DNA of 64,000 nt. Origin: Distichodus sexfasciatus. Taxonomy: Eukaryota > Chordata > Actinopteri > Characiformes > Distichodontidae. The translations under genes and the position numbers were made by a program. Positions 32,881 to 46,157 of this stretch are shown here, one piece after another. The stretch's first letter is position 1. Every line of letters starts with the position of its first letter. The notes beneath the pieces were generated by a model that was not told where the DNA came from, searched no databases, and saw only the letters and a list, made by a program, of their open reading frames with translations. The stretch lies in NCBI GenBank assembly GCA_032718565.1, contig JAVGVS010000289.1, forward strand, positions 304,001-368,000. Reading direction: 5' to 3'.

Positions 32881-33904
32881 GCTAAGAATAAAACATGATG
32901 CTGGGCCCGCTTGGCTCACATATTCCCTGCTGGAAGAAGAGACATTTATGTGAAGTCAGCAGACATTAACCTCACTAAACACCTAACTCACCGTGCCAGA
33001 ATGTGGGCATCGGTAATGTTGGTATTCATGCTGCCATCACTGCTTCACTTGAAACACTTCTGTAGCCCAAGCAGAAACCTGACACCTCTCTTACTTCATG
33101 CCTGCACGTTCGCTCTGTGTATTTTTGCTAAAAAGTGTGCTTGAACATCAATAGTACTTCACTTTCATCCAAAAATGTACGTGATAAGTACCATTCAGCC
33201 TATATCACTTTGACTGTGTTCTCTTTCACTTTTCATACAATTGTATGTGACATACTATACATTCATTGAGGCGTAACATATCTTTGTGGGGGATGGAGTT
33301 CATCGGATGTACAGAAGTCATCTGTTAGCTGTCTATATGGGTATATATATATATGTTCTGACACCACTGACCTTTCAGTGTGAACTACCATTAACATTTC
33401 ATGGTCTCTTCTTGACTCTCTCACAATGCACATCTATTAGATGCGATGCAGAATGTGGCAGAACAGGCTTCAGATTCCCCAAAGTATTGTACTATTAAGA
33501 TGATGCCTGCTGCATGGCTCCAGACAGCAGTGGCTTCATTAGAAAATCTCCTACACTCATTGGTACATCTACCTTAAAGGTGCAAAAGGTGCTACCTTAA
33601 AGAATCGCTAATAACTAAAGTGGCAGACCACCTTCAACAAACCAGGGAAATTGTGACAGGATTGTCTTACAAATTGTCTTAGTGTGTTTACTAAAACCCA
33701 TCTTGCTCAGTCCTGCTGTATTACAACGGCTAAACCTTCATTACTGACAAAACATTGTGTCGTACATTCCGTACTTATGTTTACGTTTCACGCTGGAGTG
33801 TGTGTGGAAAATAAAGAATCTTGACTGGACATTATGTCTAACACAGTTTGGCGAGCAATAAATAAGTTGTTGTCGTCAAATTCATCTTATCATCAGAGTG
33901 TCAA
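32881..33904. other. Intergenic DNA, nothing recognised
   Basis: No domain-bearing frame was found. A short (TA)n run lies at about 33340-33353. Confidence 0.5.
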
Positions 33905-34420
33905 ATGTCAAAGTCAAAGTAACCCTTATTGTTATCTCTGCAATATTTTGTACAAGAATACAGAGAGACGAGACAATGTGGCAATTTTAACAGTGCAAGA
34001 ACAACGAACAAGAAACAAAGAACAAATAAGGCACACGGAATGAACATAAATTGAAGAAATAAATAGAATATAAAATATAAACTTTAAAATAGAAGTGGAA
34101 TATAAAATATAAACTTTAAGCTACAAGTAGAAAGAGAGAAAATTAGGATGCGGTATTCAGCCTACAATTACGGTCTTAGAGTTGTCTTTCACACTGAATG
34201 TGCATGAGATCTGTGACAGTTTCAATATGAGTGCAGATATTGTAAAAGCAGCGGAGAACTACAGTCTGTGCAATACTTTTAGTAATTCGTTCAGATACAG
34301 TCAGTTAGAAAAAGCGCTCAGTGATATGTACAGCAATGTTCAATGTTTGATATTTGTGCAAATAGGTAGCAGCAGTGCAAAAATTGTGCAAATATTGTAG
34401 CAGCAGTCAAGAGCATTAAA
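33905..34420. repeat. Probable interspersed repeat (LINE- or SINE-derived)
   Basis: It opens with TCAAAGTCAAAGTAACCCTTATTG, given here as the words TCAAAGTCAAAG and CCCTTATTG, a start seen in a common fish repeat (TCAAAGTCAGCTTTATTG type). It continues with runs like GTGCAAATA and AGCAGTGCAAA near 34360. A 22-bp word containing AATATAAAATATAAACTTTA is repeated in tandem at about 34066 and 34099. The exact family is unknown to me. Confidence 0.5.
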
Positions 34421-36700
34421 TAACTAACAGAGTGACTAACAAAACTGAAGGTCGATCAATAAAGTTTATTTATTATAACAAATATTAAGATGTTTTCTTG
34501 GAATAAGTACACCTATAAAAAGCCAAACGTGATTCCATGCAACAAATCCACCAAATGCCTCCCTACGAAATCAAACAATTCCTCCAGATAGGAAGAGGAA
34601 GGAGGGGATATAAATATTCAGAAAGACATTTTTAACATATTTCCAGTCCTCCAAATGCCACAACACACCAAGCTATTTATAGAAACAGGCTGTGGGATGC
34701 TGCCACCCTGCACGTGAGGCTTAAATTTTCGAATAAAGCTAGCCGGATAATCAGCTGTAGAGAATGAAATGTCAGAAGTGATGAACTGCTTCAGGAATTA
34801 ATAGGAACTTTAAATATCCACCACTTAGTGCCATTCAAGAAATTATTTAACAAATCACTCTTTAGTACAGAGGGGGTGATATAATGGGAAATAATTAATC
34901 TACCAACTTCTGAGTGGAAATTGATCAATGCCAAAGGCCGTTTGGAGTTTCAGAAGGGTATTTATGTGTGAAAAGGGATTCAAAAAGTAATTTGAGAGCA
35001 CATGGACACAGCATAACTGAACTGTCCTAATATCTGTCTGTAAGTGAAAATCAAATGCATTTTGATCTTCGTTTTAAAGGAAACTTGAGAGGAAGAGAAA
35101 TTGGAATTGGATTTGATACTTCGCAACCTGCGGTGATAAAATGGCAAAAATACATGATATTGAAAAAGGAATGAAAAATAGGTGGTCTGTTTACTAAAGC
35201 TTTATTGGAGCATAATTAAAGCCTACTCCCTAGTGTTGAAATAATGATTCTTTATTTTCAGGAAGCCACCTGCTGTCAGCTTCTAATTAATAGATAGAAG
35301 TGTGTCCTGCAATTCAACTCAGTCAAAGCTAATTATAATTTTCATTCGCATTTTGCATAATAAATCACTGCTTGTAAAACTGCCCATTTTAAATTCTTGG
35401 GTTACTTTTGGGGCTTTTCATCATATATATATTTTCCTGTCATGTTTATCCTCTCTCCAATAAATTTTGGCAGTTCCGTAAATTGCTGCAGTCACACAAT
35501 GGAGGAGTCAGAGCTGGAGCCAGCAGGGCAGAGCCACGGCAAAAAGGTATTACTGTCTGGGAAATTCAGACAACACTTCACATTAAAAGAAGAAAGAGAG
35601 TGGAATACAGTTTGACAGGTGTGATTGCCACATTTGTACACACATTGAGTAATTTAACAGAATATGTTACAAATTACATTTTAGGGCATGTATTCTGTAT
35701 TCTGTAGCGGAATATATATATATATACATATATACCATAGTGATCAACAAGTATATTACTTGGCAAGTATTGTAACAATCAGTTGTCACATGCCTAAAAA
35801 CAATCACTTCCATTCTTATCAAATCGCAAAAATCAACAAAAACATCATTTGACATTTATGTTCCTGTGCTCAGCCTCAATATAAAGGAACATTAAAATAT
35901 GTATGATGTCTGACCGATGTTTTAATTCTTTACTAGCCACTTAACAGAAGATGAATAAAGCTCCATGGGTTGGAATCAAAACATATTGCGAGCCTGAGAG
36001 AGAATCTGTCAACTCAAGTAATAAATGTGGCATGTGGCCTGTGTGCTTATTAATGATGCTGAAGGGCAATATGATGGCAAAAAACAGTGAATTCAGTCAG
36101 AACATATTAGCCATGTCATGCCTGAAGTGTAGTCTCCTCTAGGGGTTGCAACAGTTAGTCGGGATAATGGACAATTTTGATTTGAAATTTGTCATGCTGA
36201 GGGCAGTATAGCTTCCATTGTCTGCCATGACTGCATTTGAGACTAATAAACAACGGATGAACAGATGGATATCAAAACTTACAAAAGTATGGAGCACTTC
36301 GCAAAAGATAAAATAATAAGTTGAATGCTGACTCTGTCTAGGCTGAATGTGTTACATTTTAAAAGGGAATTAAGGTAGTGTGTCATGTTGTTAGCTTTTA
36401 GATCTTTTATTTTAAATGACCGACTGCTTCGTAGTTTATACAACTAGCTATAATGTTGCCATGAAAATCTTAGCATGGTGATGTTTTATGTTACTATAAC
36501 TGGCAAACAAGGTTTCATGGGTGATGTTAGTCACCCTCCCTATTTTATGCTTTCGTTAATACAATCCTTCATTGTGCATAGTAAATCTTCTCCACTGAAC
36601 ATTGTCTAGTTAGTCTGTGGGTAGGAGCAAATCAATAATTCAGCAGTTGCATGGTTCAATTGCCATTAGACAGTACAATTGGTACTGTACTTGGTACTTT
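34421..36700. other. Intergenic DNA with a unique AT-rich block
   Basis: There is no gene. The block at about 35070-35380 has many TAATTA/ATTAAT words and no repeat signature, and could be a conserved non-coding element. A TA-rich tract lies at 35707-35733. At 36140 a TAGGGGTTGCAACAGTTAGTC start resembles one end of the hAT element at 16761, without a partner end. Confidence 0.45.
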
Positions 36701-36948
36701 GGCAGTTAGCAGCATAACAGTTAGGGAGTTGGTCTGGTAGTCTGTTGGTTAGGGGTGATGGGAGGGTCGCTGTTTGAAGTCCCAGACTGCTAAATGGGCC
36801 ACTGAGGTACTCATGAGCAAGGTACTATTCTCAGTCACTGCTGTTCACTGTTCCTTCACAGATGGGTCAAATGCAGAGGTCACATGTTGTGGTAAACTGT
36901 GTGTTGTGCGCTGTGCTGTGTTTACAATGACAAATAATCACTCACTTT
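36701..36948 (+). repeat. tRNA-headed SINE, family 2
   Basis: It begins GGCAGTTAGCAGCATAACAG, contains GCCACTGAGGTACTCATGAG and GGGTCAAATGCAGAGGTCAC, and ends ACAATGACAAATAATCACTC. The head is more diverged than in the copy at 38484. Confidence 0.8.
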
Positions 36949-37888
36949 GGCTCACATTAATTGTGGTTACACAATACAAACAGGTGAAATGAATTTCATA
37001 CTTTTACAGCCTTTCACAGTTATTGCATTGTATTAATCTGGTACTCAATGAGCAATAACTGTGGCAGAATAAACCCCCAGAGTCAAAGGAGAATAGCCCC
37101 AAATAGGGCAAACCAGGGATCAAACTCGCTCCTCCCTAGTGTTTTATGTTATGAAATGTTGAGGTGGAATCTGTCCTGAAAAACATTTTTCAGAACGCAA
37201 CTAGCAGTCCCAGGGCGTTTAAGAAGAATCTTTTGAGGCTCTAGCCACAACTGTCTATGCTGTGAGGCTGTTTACAAGCTCTATAGCCAAGTCTCTTGAC
37301 ATGAAGTGAGGTTAGAATAAGCAAAATCTCAGAAGAATGCAAAACACTGAACTACACAGCAAAGTTACAATGTCCGTACATTATGACAAGTGCATTACCA
37401 ATCCTTCAGCATTCTGTGAGAGAGCAGCAAGTGAGCTAAATGAAACCACACAGTCACAGAATCCATTCCCACTTTCACATGGTACAATATAGTGAAGACA
37501 ACTTGGCCTAAATAGATTGCTGGGCATGTATTAAATGTAGGTAAGAGGAATCATTAACAATGTGCGCACCAAGAAGAAACAAATCTGGTTATCAACAGAT
37601 GCTGGGAAGCTCACACAGAATTAAAATCCCTAGACCCCATCTTCACGCTGCCATCTAATGTTTCACTACATTTACAACTGTACTTGAATGTATTAATATT
37701 GGTGATTTGTCTATGGCAGAGGTTCTTTGTGTCTTGTAGATGAATGATTTCAGTGATTAAATCATTTTACATTAGTCTATGCCAGAAACTTTTGGCTGTA
37801 TTCCATTCAATTCATATGTACTAGTATAGAATATTTGATCTCTTGATGGTGTGTCTCGGCTACCTATCCCATCAAGTATTCTGCAGAT
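36949..37888. other. Intergenic DNA, nothing recognised
   Basis: No exon or repeat family was identified. Confidence 0.5.
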
Positions 37889-37905
37889 GAGATCTTTACC
37901 TGAAC

Positions 37906-38233
37906 TCTTCTTCTTTAACCACTTAATCCCAACCGGGGTCACGGGGGGGGAACCGGAGCCTGGGGGAACAACCCCAGGCAGGCACCAACACACCGCAGGG
38001 CACACACACTCACATATTCACACCTTACGAGGCCAATTTAGATCCGCCAATTTACCTATATCGCATGCCTGTGAAGGAGGAAACCGGAGCACCCAGGGGA
38101 AACCCACGCCAACACAGGGAGAGCATGCAAACTCCACACAGAAAGGCCCCATGGTCGTCCCCCGGGGTTCGAACCAAGGACCTTCGCGCTGGGAGGCGGC
38201 AGCGCTACCCACTGGGCCACCATGCCGCCCTTA
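37906..38233 (-). repeat. tRNA-headed SINE, family 1, with perfect 17-bp target duplication
   Basis: On the minus strand it begins GGGCGGCATGGTGGCCCAGT with a tRNA-like head and B-box region GGTTCGAACC. It continues through the CCTTTCTGTGTGGAGTTTGC body and ends with a GTTAAAGAAGAAGA-type tail. The sequence GAGATCTTTACCTGAAC occurs at 37889-37905 and again, perfectly, at 38234-38250. A perfect long duplication shows insertion by reverse transcription at a nick, and little decay since. Open frames across it are by-products. Confidence 0.92.
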
Positions 38234-38483
38234 GAGATCTTTACCTGAACACTGCATACATAATCAATGGCTCCGGGCATTTCGCAACTGCGTTCAAGTG
38301 TGCTGTCGTCACACAGATGTTAAACAAATATTATCTGGACTGCTCAGATGTCAGCAACTGCGGAGTAATACCTCTTCTCTGCTTTCTTTCTAAACTCCTG
38401 GAACTAATGCTAATGGCAAAAGAACTACACCAGCATTATATTATCATAATGTTATACACCACATCCATTGCAAAATAAGTGAA

Positions 38484-38732
38484 AGTGAGTGATTATTTGT
38501 CATTGTGAACACACTACAGCACAGCACACAGTGCACCACAATGAAATGTGACCTCTGCATTTGACCCATTCGTGAAGGAGCAGTGGGCAGCTAACAAGCA
38601 CCCGGGGAGCAGTGCTTGGGGACGGTACCTTGCTAATGAGTACCTCAGTGGTAACTTTACCGACCCTGGATTCAAACCTGCGACCTTCTGATCATGGGGT
38701 GAACACCCTGCCATTGTGCCACCAACTGCCCC
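38484..38732 (-). repeat. tRNA-headed SINE, family 2
   Basis: It is very similar to the copy at 17048-17292: head GGGGCAGTTGGTGGCAC on the minus strand, body TGCTCCCCGGGTGC, tail ACAATGACAAATAATCACTC. The closeness of these two copies suggests the same subfamily. No clear target duplication is seen. Confidence 0.88.
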
Positions 38733-39574
38733 TTAAATGATGCTGAATAATGGTTTTGGATTACAGAGTCAGAAGCACACACCATTTTGTGGAACTGTGA
38801 ACACTTTTACTTGTAGCTTGCGGTCAACTTTTTTGTTCTGGTGACTAATCACGAACCACTTCATCTTCTCTGAAAAAAACATCATGTTGAAAGCTTCTGA
38901 GGTTTGGAATCTTTCCTCAATATCAGTTCTCATCAAATCCATCAGTTTCCAGTAAAAATCCACTCAGTTCCAACACAGAACCTGAACAGCATGCATATAG
39001 TACATACATACATATTATATACTGTATATATTATATATCATGTCAGTGAGCTCAATGAGATATCACAGAACATAGAAAGTTCATCACAACATGTTGATAT
39101 GCCGCAGCAATATGAACATGAAAACAGAATCTATGACAGCAGAAAGCAGTGATCTTTGGGCAGTTCTAGGTTCCTCTTTCATAGAAAGCATTACAGCTTT
39201 CTCAAGAAGGGCACAAGGGGATTGTAAGGTGCTACAGTGTGGAGAAATGTGGTAGCCCAGAAAAAAGATCACAGCAAAGAATACTCTTATGTCATTCCAA
39301 CACACTGGTCCACTAAAGATGACTCCTACACTCACCTGACAAGATGAAGCCTCCTTGATGCTCCAATGACAAATCCGTCCTTAGAAGCATAATACTTTGT
39401 GTGGCATATGAATAATGTATGATGAAGTGTTTAAGCTGAGAACTAATGTTGTGAATTTGCACTACCAACTGTTAAAAAAAATATATTCGACAGACACATT
39501 ATGCAGTGAAAATTGTTTACTCTTGTTCATATTAAGTTATTTTTGAATACATGACTACAGATCAAGTCACAGGT

Positions 39575-39690
39575 CTGATTATGGCTCTCCCAAGCAAGAC
39601 CCTTAACCCCAAGTTGCTCTTGGGAAACAAAATTAGAAAATGTGACTCAGGATAAGAGTGCCCACTAAATGGCAGGTAAATCAGGCTATA
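39575..39690 (-). repeat. Fragment of tRNA-related repeat, family 3
   Basis: Inverted relative to the copy at 45488. It contains AGCAAGACCCTTAACCCC and, at its right end, GGATAAGAGTGCCCACTAAA followed by TGGCAG, the complement of the family start. Confidence 0.6.
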
Positions 39691-42600
39691 TCAACAGAAT
39701 AACAAAATGACAAGCAACAAAATTTGGGCCTAATATGCACTCATATTTAGATTGCGCTGAATGTGCTTAGTGAACATTTTCACTGGTTTAATATAGGTAT
39801 TTTTCTACAAATGATGTAAGTCAGGGGAAAATTATTTTCCAAAACTCTCACCTGGCCTATAAAGAACTGTCCACACCAATTTTATTTTAGACAAGATGTG
39901 TGTTAGACTTTGTCAAGCCTTTTTTTCTTCATAAAATAACTTGGTATGCCAATTTTAAATATGCTTTGCCACACTGAACGTATGCTAGTCTATGATGTAT
40001 TCCCACACTAGTACACATAGCCTTAACCTGAGAGTCTCAAATTAAGACCACAACAGGTTATTTTAATAACATTTTGGCGCACTAAAGTTCTCTATGTGAT
40101 TTAACTAAAAGTAACAAAACTAGAGCCTTTGTTAGCAGCCTCTGTATAATAAAGATTATTTTCAGTGCCCAATTTATTATTAGACTGGTGCATCACTTGA
40201 ACGTGCATGTGAATCGAAAACCTTGTGCTTCAACACTCTTATGGTCCATCCTTCAAGTGTGCAGTAGCTTTTAATGCTAGCCTTGTTATTTGTATTCCTA
40301 TTTGTACTCCACATTCACAGAGATATTCACTCTGGCCTAATGTATTTTAGCTTTGTGTTGTAAACTCAAACATTCTGCCAATGCATTATGTAGAGATTGA
40401 TTAGACAGTTTTATTGCAGGTTTATAGCAAGCATTATGCACTCTGTGTGTTTGTAAATGGTCATAACGTTTCAGTGATATGTTTATATATTTTAAAACAT
40501 GCTGTATGTTAATTTTTTATGCCGCATGAGCTCATTTTATTTTCTTTGATATGAAAGTGATTGATACAAACATTTTTCTTGTCGCTGTTAATAATGAGAG
40601 CTTCTGCGGCAGTCTTTACTTCCGGAGGTTCTGTGCACAACTTCACTGTTTAACTACACAGTATGTCACTATAGAGCTGACATGACTGTAAATCTGCTGT
40701 AACTGCACAATCATTCTGACCTGTGCTAATCATCACCAGCAAAGAACACAATGAATAATGAGCAAATTGCTCCATAAAGCACAAAATAATTACAGCCCCA
40801 AAACAATGAATACATAGTCTGGAAATATGTAAATCACCTCTATGTGCCAAAGCTACACTTCTTTACATTTCATTAAAGTTGGCTGTTATGCAAACCATTT
40901 TTCATAACAGTTTTCTGTTTTAAGGAGACCCTGAATGTGTCTATGTCATGCACTACACAGAGATCTGTGATCTGAGCTTGAGAATGGACTGTAATGAGCT
41001 AAGTACTTGTTGGGAAGGGCATATTTTTGTGCTATTATGAGTTAGGATAACTTTTTGTTATCGTAACTTTTTAACATATTTCTCTCCTTGTCCTTATCTT
41101 TAAAATACTATAAGTGAAATTCTTGGAAATGTTTCTCATTTGTCTTGCTTATCCTCTCTTAAATCACTTATATATCATTTTGTTCCTTAATGACAAGTTT
41201 CACATCCGAACTAATGTGTTCAATCCTGGGCATATTTTGTGAGGCATATTTGTAAGATTCTTGAGGCACACAGTACGGCAGGATCTTCGGAAAGGATTTT
41301 AATTATGGTTTAATAAAAATTCTGACTGATATTAAAGATGAGAAACCAGGGAGGCTGAATAGACACACTTTCATTTTCATCAATCATTGGAGCGATGGTG
41401 TCATGGGGTCGACCCCAAGACATCACTCTCTGCCTGACCATAATGAGGTGAACTGGAGTCGGCCTGCGCTAAGTAGGCCAAACAACTGTCCACGTCTCAG
41501 ACCTGCTGCACTCAACCAGAAACTAGAAGCTGAAAGCAGCCATGCCAGGGACATTCACCAGTCAAGCGATCTAGGCCAGACATTAAGGTGCTTGTTTGTT
41601 ACACAGAGACATGTCCAAAAGATCACTCAGATACAGGTGCGGGGAATCCTTGAGTCTGTTGTGTTTGACCTTATAATAATTCTGCATGACTTGATATATT
41701 GTGGACTGTAACTTCAAAATCTGCACATTATGCCAACTTCACGCATTAAAATATTTCAACCTGTTTGTAGGGCTCAGTGGGGTTCTTTTCTCCATGTTCA
41801 CACCACACTGAGGGCTCAGAGGGAGAGCGATGTGTCTGTGTGAGCTGCAGGTTCAGAGTAAGTGCAGTGAATCATGGCTTAAAGGCTGCTCTGTTCACCG
41901 ATGCATGCTGATTGAGCCAGCTTACAGGCCTCCCACTGCCATCCGGCCTCTAGGGGCTGTAACAAAAATGAAAAGGCGTGTTTCTTTTTGGATCAGCCAG
42001 TATGAATGCCTGTAATTTGTTCATTTCTGATAAGAAATCACCTCCCAGAAGACTGCTTGATAATTTGAGGCTGCCATTTACAAGTCATTGCAGGGCAGAT
42101 GTGTAGAATGCACATATCTTGCATACAAATGCATTATAGTTCGAAATGTATCACTTATAAAACTGAACATCTGTGGTGGCCCGTTGAGCAAAGACTGTGC
42201 TGTTAATTTGTAGCCCACCAATTTAAACTGTAGCTAAGAAGGACAGTTTAGATGATAAAAAAAACTGCCACCTCCAAAGCCCAAAGAATATTAATCACAT
42301 TGCCCAATTATCTTTTTTGTGCCTTCCCTTTTACTTTGTCACAGCGGCATTGCTCATTGTTACAGCAATATTCTCACTGAACTCTGCTTGCCCCGTTCTC
42401 AATGAGCAGCGTCTCCCCACTGAGACTCATTCAGAGCTGAGCGTCCACCGCCTGTCACGTTTTGCCCCTTTGCTTGGAAAGGCCCTGGAGTCTCGAGTCT
42501 GCTCTGCCTCCTCCTCGTTCACGTGTGTCCTTAACCTGCCACAATTGATTTTGCTACATCTGAGGAAGCCTGTATTAGCGTTCAGTCAGCCTCTGCGGCA

Positions 42601-45075
42601 TTGCTTGCAAGTACGGATTTGCTGAAGGCAAAAGACAAACCGATTCAGATAAACGCATAAATGTATGAATGTTAAGGATCTAAAAATAGTCTTGTTTTTC
42701 CCCTGCAAAGTCCATTCATCTGAGACATGCTCCTTTCAATGGGGAATGCTATTTATAGAGGAACCTTCCTCCTCAGAGGAAGAGCTTTGTACATGGTACA
42801 ATTTTCTTGTTTTTCACAGTGCATTGCCTAATTAGACTTAACTATGTAGAAAATTTGGGTTGAGTGTAAAAAGTTCAGTTCTCTCACTGTTTGTATTAGC
42901 AAACCATCATTGCTGACCATAGAGTAGAATCAGGAATTGCTATTATATAAGTATTATTTTATCAGATTACAATTAATGAGTAATCGAGGTTGTCTACAGT
43001 CCCAACTTGTTTCATTTTTAATGCATCTGTGAAAAACCTATAAGTAAAAAGCACAATAGTAAAACATAACTGAATAATTCTATGACATGCAAGAACATAA
43101 ACATCTGCAATTAAGCTAATTATCTAACACCTCAATTATCATTAAAATGTATGTAGTATGTTTTTCAAGTGCACTATAAAATATTGTCTGTTGTTATTCT
43201 TGAAAATCAACTCTGAGAAGATATTTATTTTATATTTAAATAATTTTGTCATTTTGGTAAAAAAAAGAAAAAAGATAGCACTATATGGTTGAACTTCTAC
43301 AGTATAAGCTCCTTCATGTTATACTCAAATCCTGCTATAGTCTAAATGTTCTATTTCTTTATGTTGCTAGCCAGTCTAACGAGACATATGCTGTGTCTGC
43401 ATGTGCTCTTTTGCCTTAAGGCTTTGCAGGTGACTGCAAGCGTGAATGTCAAAAAGAGGAGAATGATGACAAAAATAATGTTAGCCATTGTAGTGTAGTT
43501 AGGCATGCCATATATATGTTAACCTTATGTAATCTCTATCTTAGATTATTTTGTCTAGTGCTTTGCAAGTGAATGATGCTGAAGAAAAGAAACAGCCATA
43601 ATTTCTTATGGGTTGTATTTCTTATCATAGTGGGCATTAGCTAAAAGTGAATGGGTTTACTTCTGCCCATCCTGATCCTGACCCCTCCAATACTACACAG
43701 GATATACAATTTATATATTATCATTAAAGAGGGAGATTTTTGTTCTCCGCTTCACCATGCCTGACAAAAGTTACATGTCCACTTTATATGTTACTTTTGC
43801 TCTACTCAAACTCAAAAATAATCCTAAATTATTTAGAAGTATTCATATGAACCAAGTTGTGGGCTTTTATCTTTTCTGTATTTAGGCTATGTAATCTAAG
43901 TAATGTACAACATGGAATTCTTTTTGAATGAGGTGAAAATTATAACAGTTATTTCATTACACTGAGGATAGCCACATACTTCTAGAAATGTATTTTTAAA
44001 TGAACATTTATTTAAAATGTTGCAAGATAGTGGGCTGAAGTGCTTCTATCACAAAAATGATAGACAAATGTGGCCTGTGCTGTAGACATAAAAATATGTA
44101 TATATATAGCACTGTGTATTTTTCAAAAGCATCATATCATTTGCATTTCATATGATTAGTGCAACCTTAAAATATCTCTGTAAAGAGTTTGTTGTTCTTC
44201 AGTTAAATACGAACAAAGTTGACCAGACTGACCAAAGTTGGCAACGCTGGCATTCTAGCATATTAAGAGACAGCAAAATTTTGTTCACCTAAATTATATG
44301 CTTCATGTAAAATGTCATAATTTAAAGGACACAAAGCATTAATGAACCAGGCAGTGAAAAACTGTGTCACTGCTGTCACAAATCTTCATCTGCAGATCTT
44401 CGACCTGAAACAATAATGACATTCCATTAAATCTAAATAAAAAATATTAACATTGAAAAGACACAGTATGTTCCATTTCCCTGCAATAAGCAGAGCTAAA
44501 TCTGACCCCGTTCAAGTTGAATTCATTTTGTCACATGAGGCTGAACATGAATTTGATGCAATATTCATGGGTTATATGCCCTATAGAACGTCCCTTTTGA
44601 ATTTCTAGTGGCAAAGTGAAGTCTTGGCTCAAATTCTTAGTATTGTCAAAAACCTTTTTTAATGAAATACATTAACTCTGAGTCTAAGCTTACTCATCTG
44701 GTAATCTAGGTTGAATTAATTCTGTGCTTTAGCTAAACTGCTATTTTGTTGTTGCCTTTGTTCTTGTTGTGGGTTTTTGGCTGTAAGTTTAGCTGCTTCT
44801 TATGTACTGAGTTAATATCTATAATGTGTCAGCCTCTTTTCACCTGCTGGACCAACTACCCTAGGGGCCTAACAGAACTTCAAATTTATTGTTACTTTAC
44901 AGATCCTGCACTGTACTTCTAAAAAATCCACCTCTCTCCTGTGAGAGATGTCAGAGTATTTTAGAGTACTTAACAGGGTTTATTCATGTGTTCTTGACTG
45001 TGTTGATGCCTATGTGGTGCTTTACATTTTTTCTGTTGAATTCTTTATTAATACTGTACAGTAAGAACAGTAAAC
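39691..45075. other. Intergenic desert, no supported gene
   Basis: More than 5 kb of AT-rich unique-looking DNA. Open frames at 41403-41711 and 42317-42625 (102 codons each) have no recognised domain or splice context. No transposon was identified. Confidence 0.5.
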
Positions 45076-45308
45076 CAGTTGGTAGCATAACAGTTAGAGA
45101 GCTTGTCCCTGTGATCGGAAGCTCGCCGATTGAATCCCAGACCACTGATGTACTCATAAGCAAGGTACCATCCCCAAACTCTGCTCCCCGGGTGCTGCCC
45201 ATATCAGCTGCCCACTGCTCCTTCATGAATGCAGAGGTCAAATTTCTTTGAGGTGTCAGTGTGCTGTGGTGTGGTGTGTTCACAATGAGAAAAAATGATC
45301 ACTCACGT
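45076..45308 (+). repeat. tRNA-headed SINE, family 2
   Basis: It starts CAGTTGGTAGCATAACAGTT, carries a B-box-like GATTGAATCCC, CTGCTCCCCGGGTGCTGCCC and ATGCAGAGGTCAAATTTC, and ends CACAATGAGAAAAAATGATC. The open frame at 44889-45251 partly overlaps it and is not a gene. Confidence 0.8.
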
Positions 45309-45487
45309 TCAATAACTGCATATAAATATTCCTAATATGTTGCATTGCTATAGTATAGTAAAAGGAGTACAGAATAACAAAATAATCTAACATAGAAAAT
45401 TGGAATAATACAACAGTGGATCATAAAATGTATTTTAAATGTTTGTGGCACAAATGATGGAAGCAATGGCATTAAGATTACATTTAC

Positions 45488-45655
45488 ATTTATGGCATTT
45501 AGCAGACACTCTTATCTAGAGCAACTTCCATTTTCAATTAAAGGGACAGTCTCATAGAAGCTTGGGCTTAAAGAGCCCAGTTGTGGTAGTGTTAGAGATA
45601 GCATAGAGGTGGATTTCAACATATGACCTCTAGATTTTTGGACGATGTTACCCCA
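45488..45655 (+). repeat. tRNA-related repeat, family 3
   Basis: It starts TTTACATTTATGGCATTTAG followed by CAGACACTCTTATCTAGAGC, the well-known opening of a widespread fish repeat. It then decays towards a tRNA-like end near ATATGACCTCTAG. Confidence 0.65.
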
Positions 45656-46157
45656 GTATGGACTAGAATAAACTGAATCACTCTGAATTACATAAAATGT
45701 CTCTGGGCTTCTTTTTTATGCATCATAGTCTGATGATTTGTTTATTTTTGTTTGTTTTTCTTTAATTAGAATTGAGAATGGGTGACAGTAGTCATTACGG
45801 AACCACACATTGCATCATTAGAGTGACTTTAGAGAGTCATTTAATTGAGTGACTAAACATCACATTGTTTTTGTTTATTATCAGTGGTATTGTCCAATAG
45901 TTTTAATCCCCATATAAAAGAATACAATTATTCTAAAATAAGAACATTTAAGTATCATTATGAAGGATTTATTAACCATTGCAAGGCATCAGTGTTTCTG
46001 AACGCACTCTAGGGATACTGGATTCATAGAAATTGTTCCCCCACGGTTTCAATGCATTCTTAAAATGAGCAAAAGAGTGCTACATTACATTTGTTCTTCT
46101 GGAAAAATAAAAAAAAAATATCTTTGTAGAAATATTTCCTTGAACTTGAGTTGCAAA
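45656..46157. other. Intergenic DNA, nothing recognised
   Basis: AT-rich, with no exon. It ends with the left copy of the 8-bp duplication of the next element. Confidence 0.5.
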
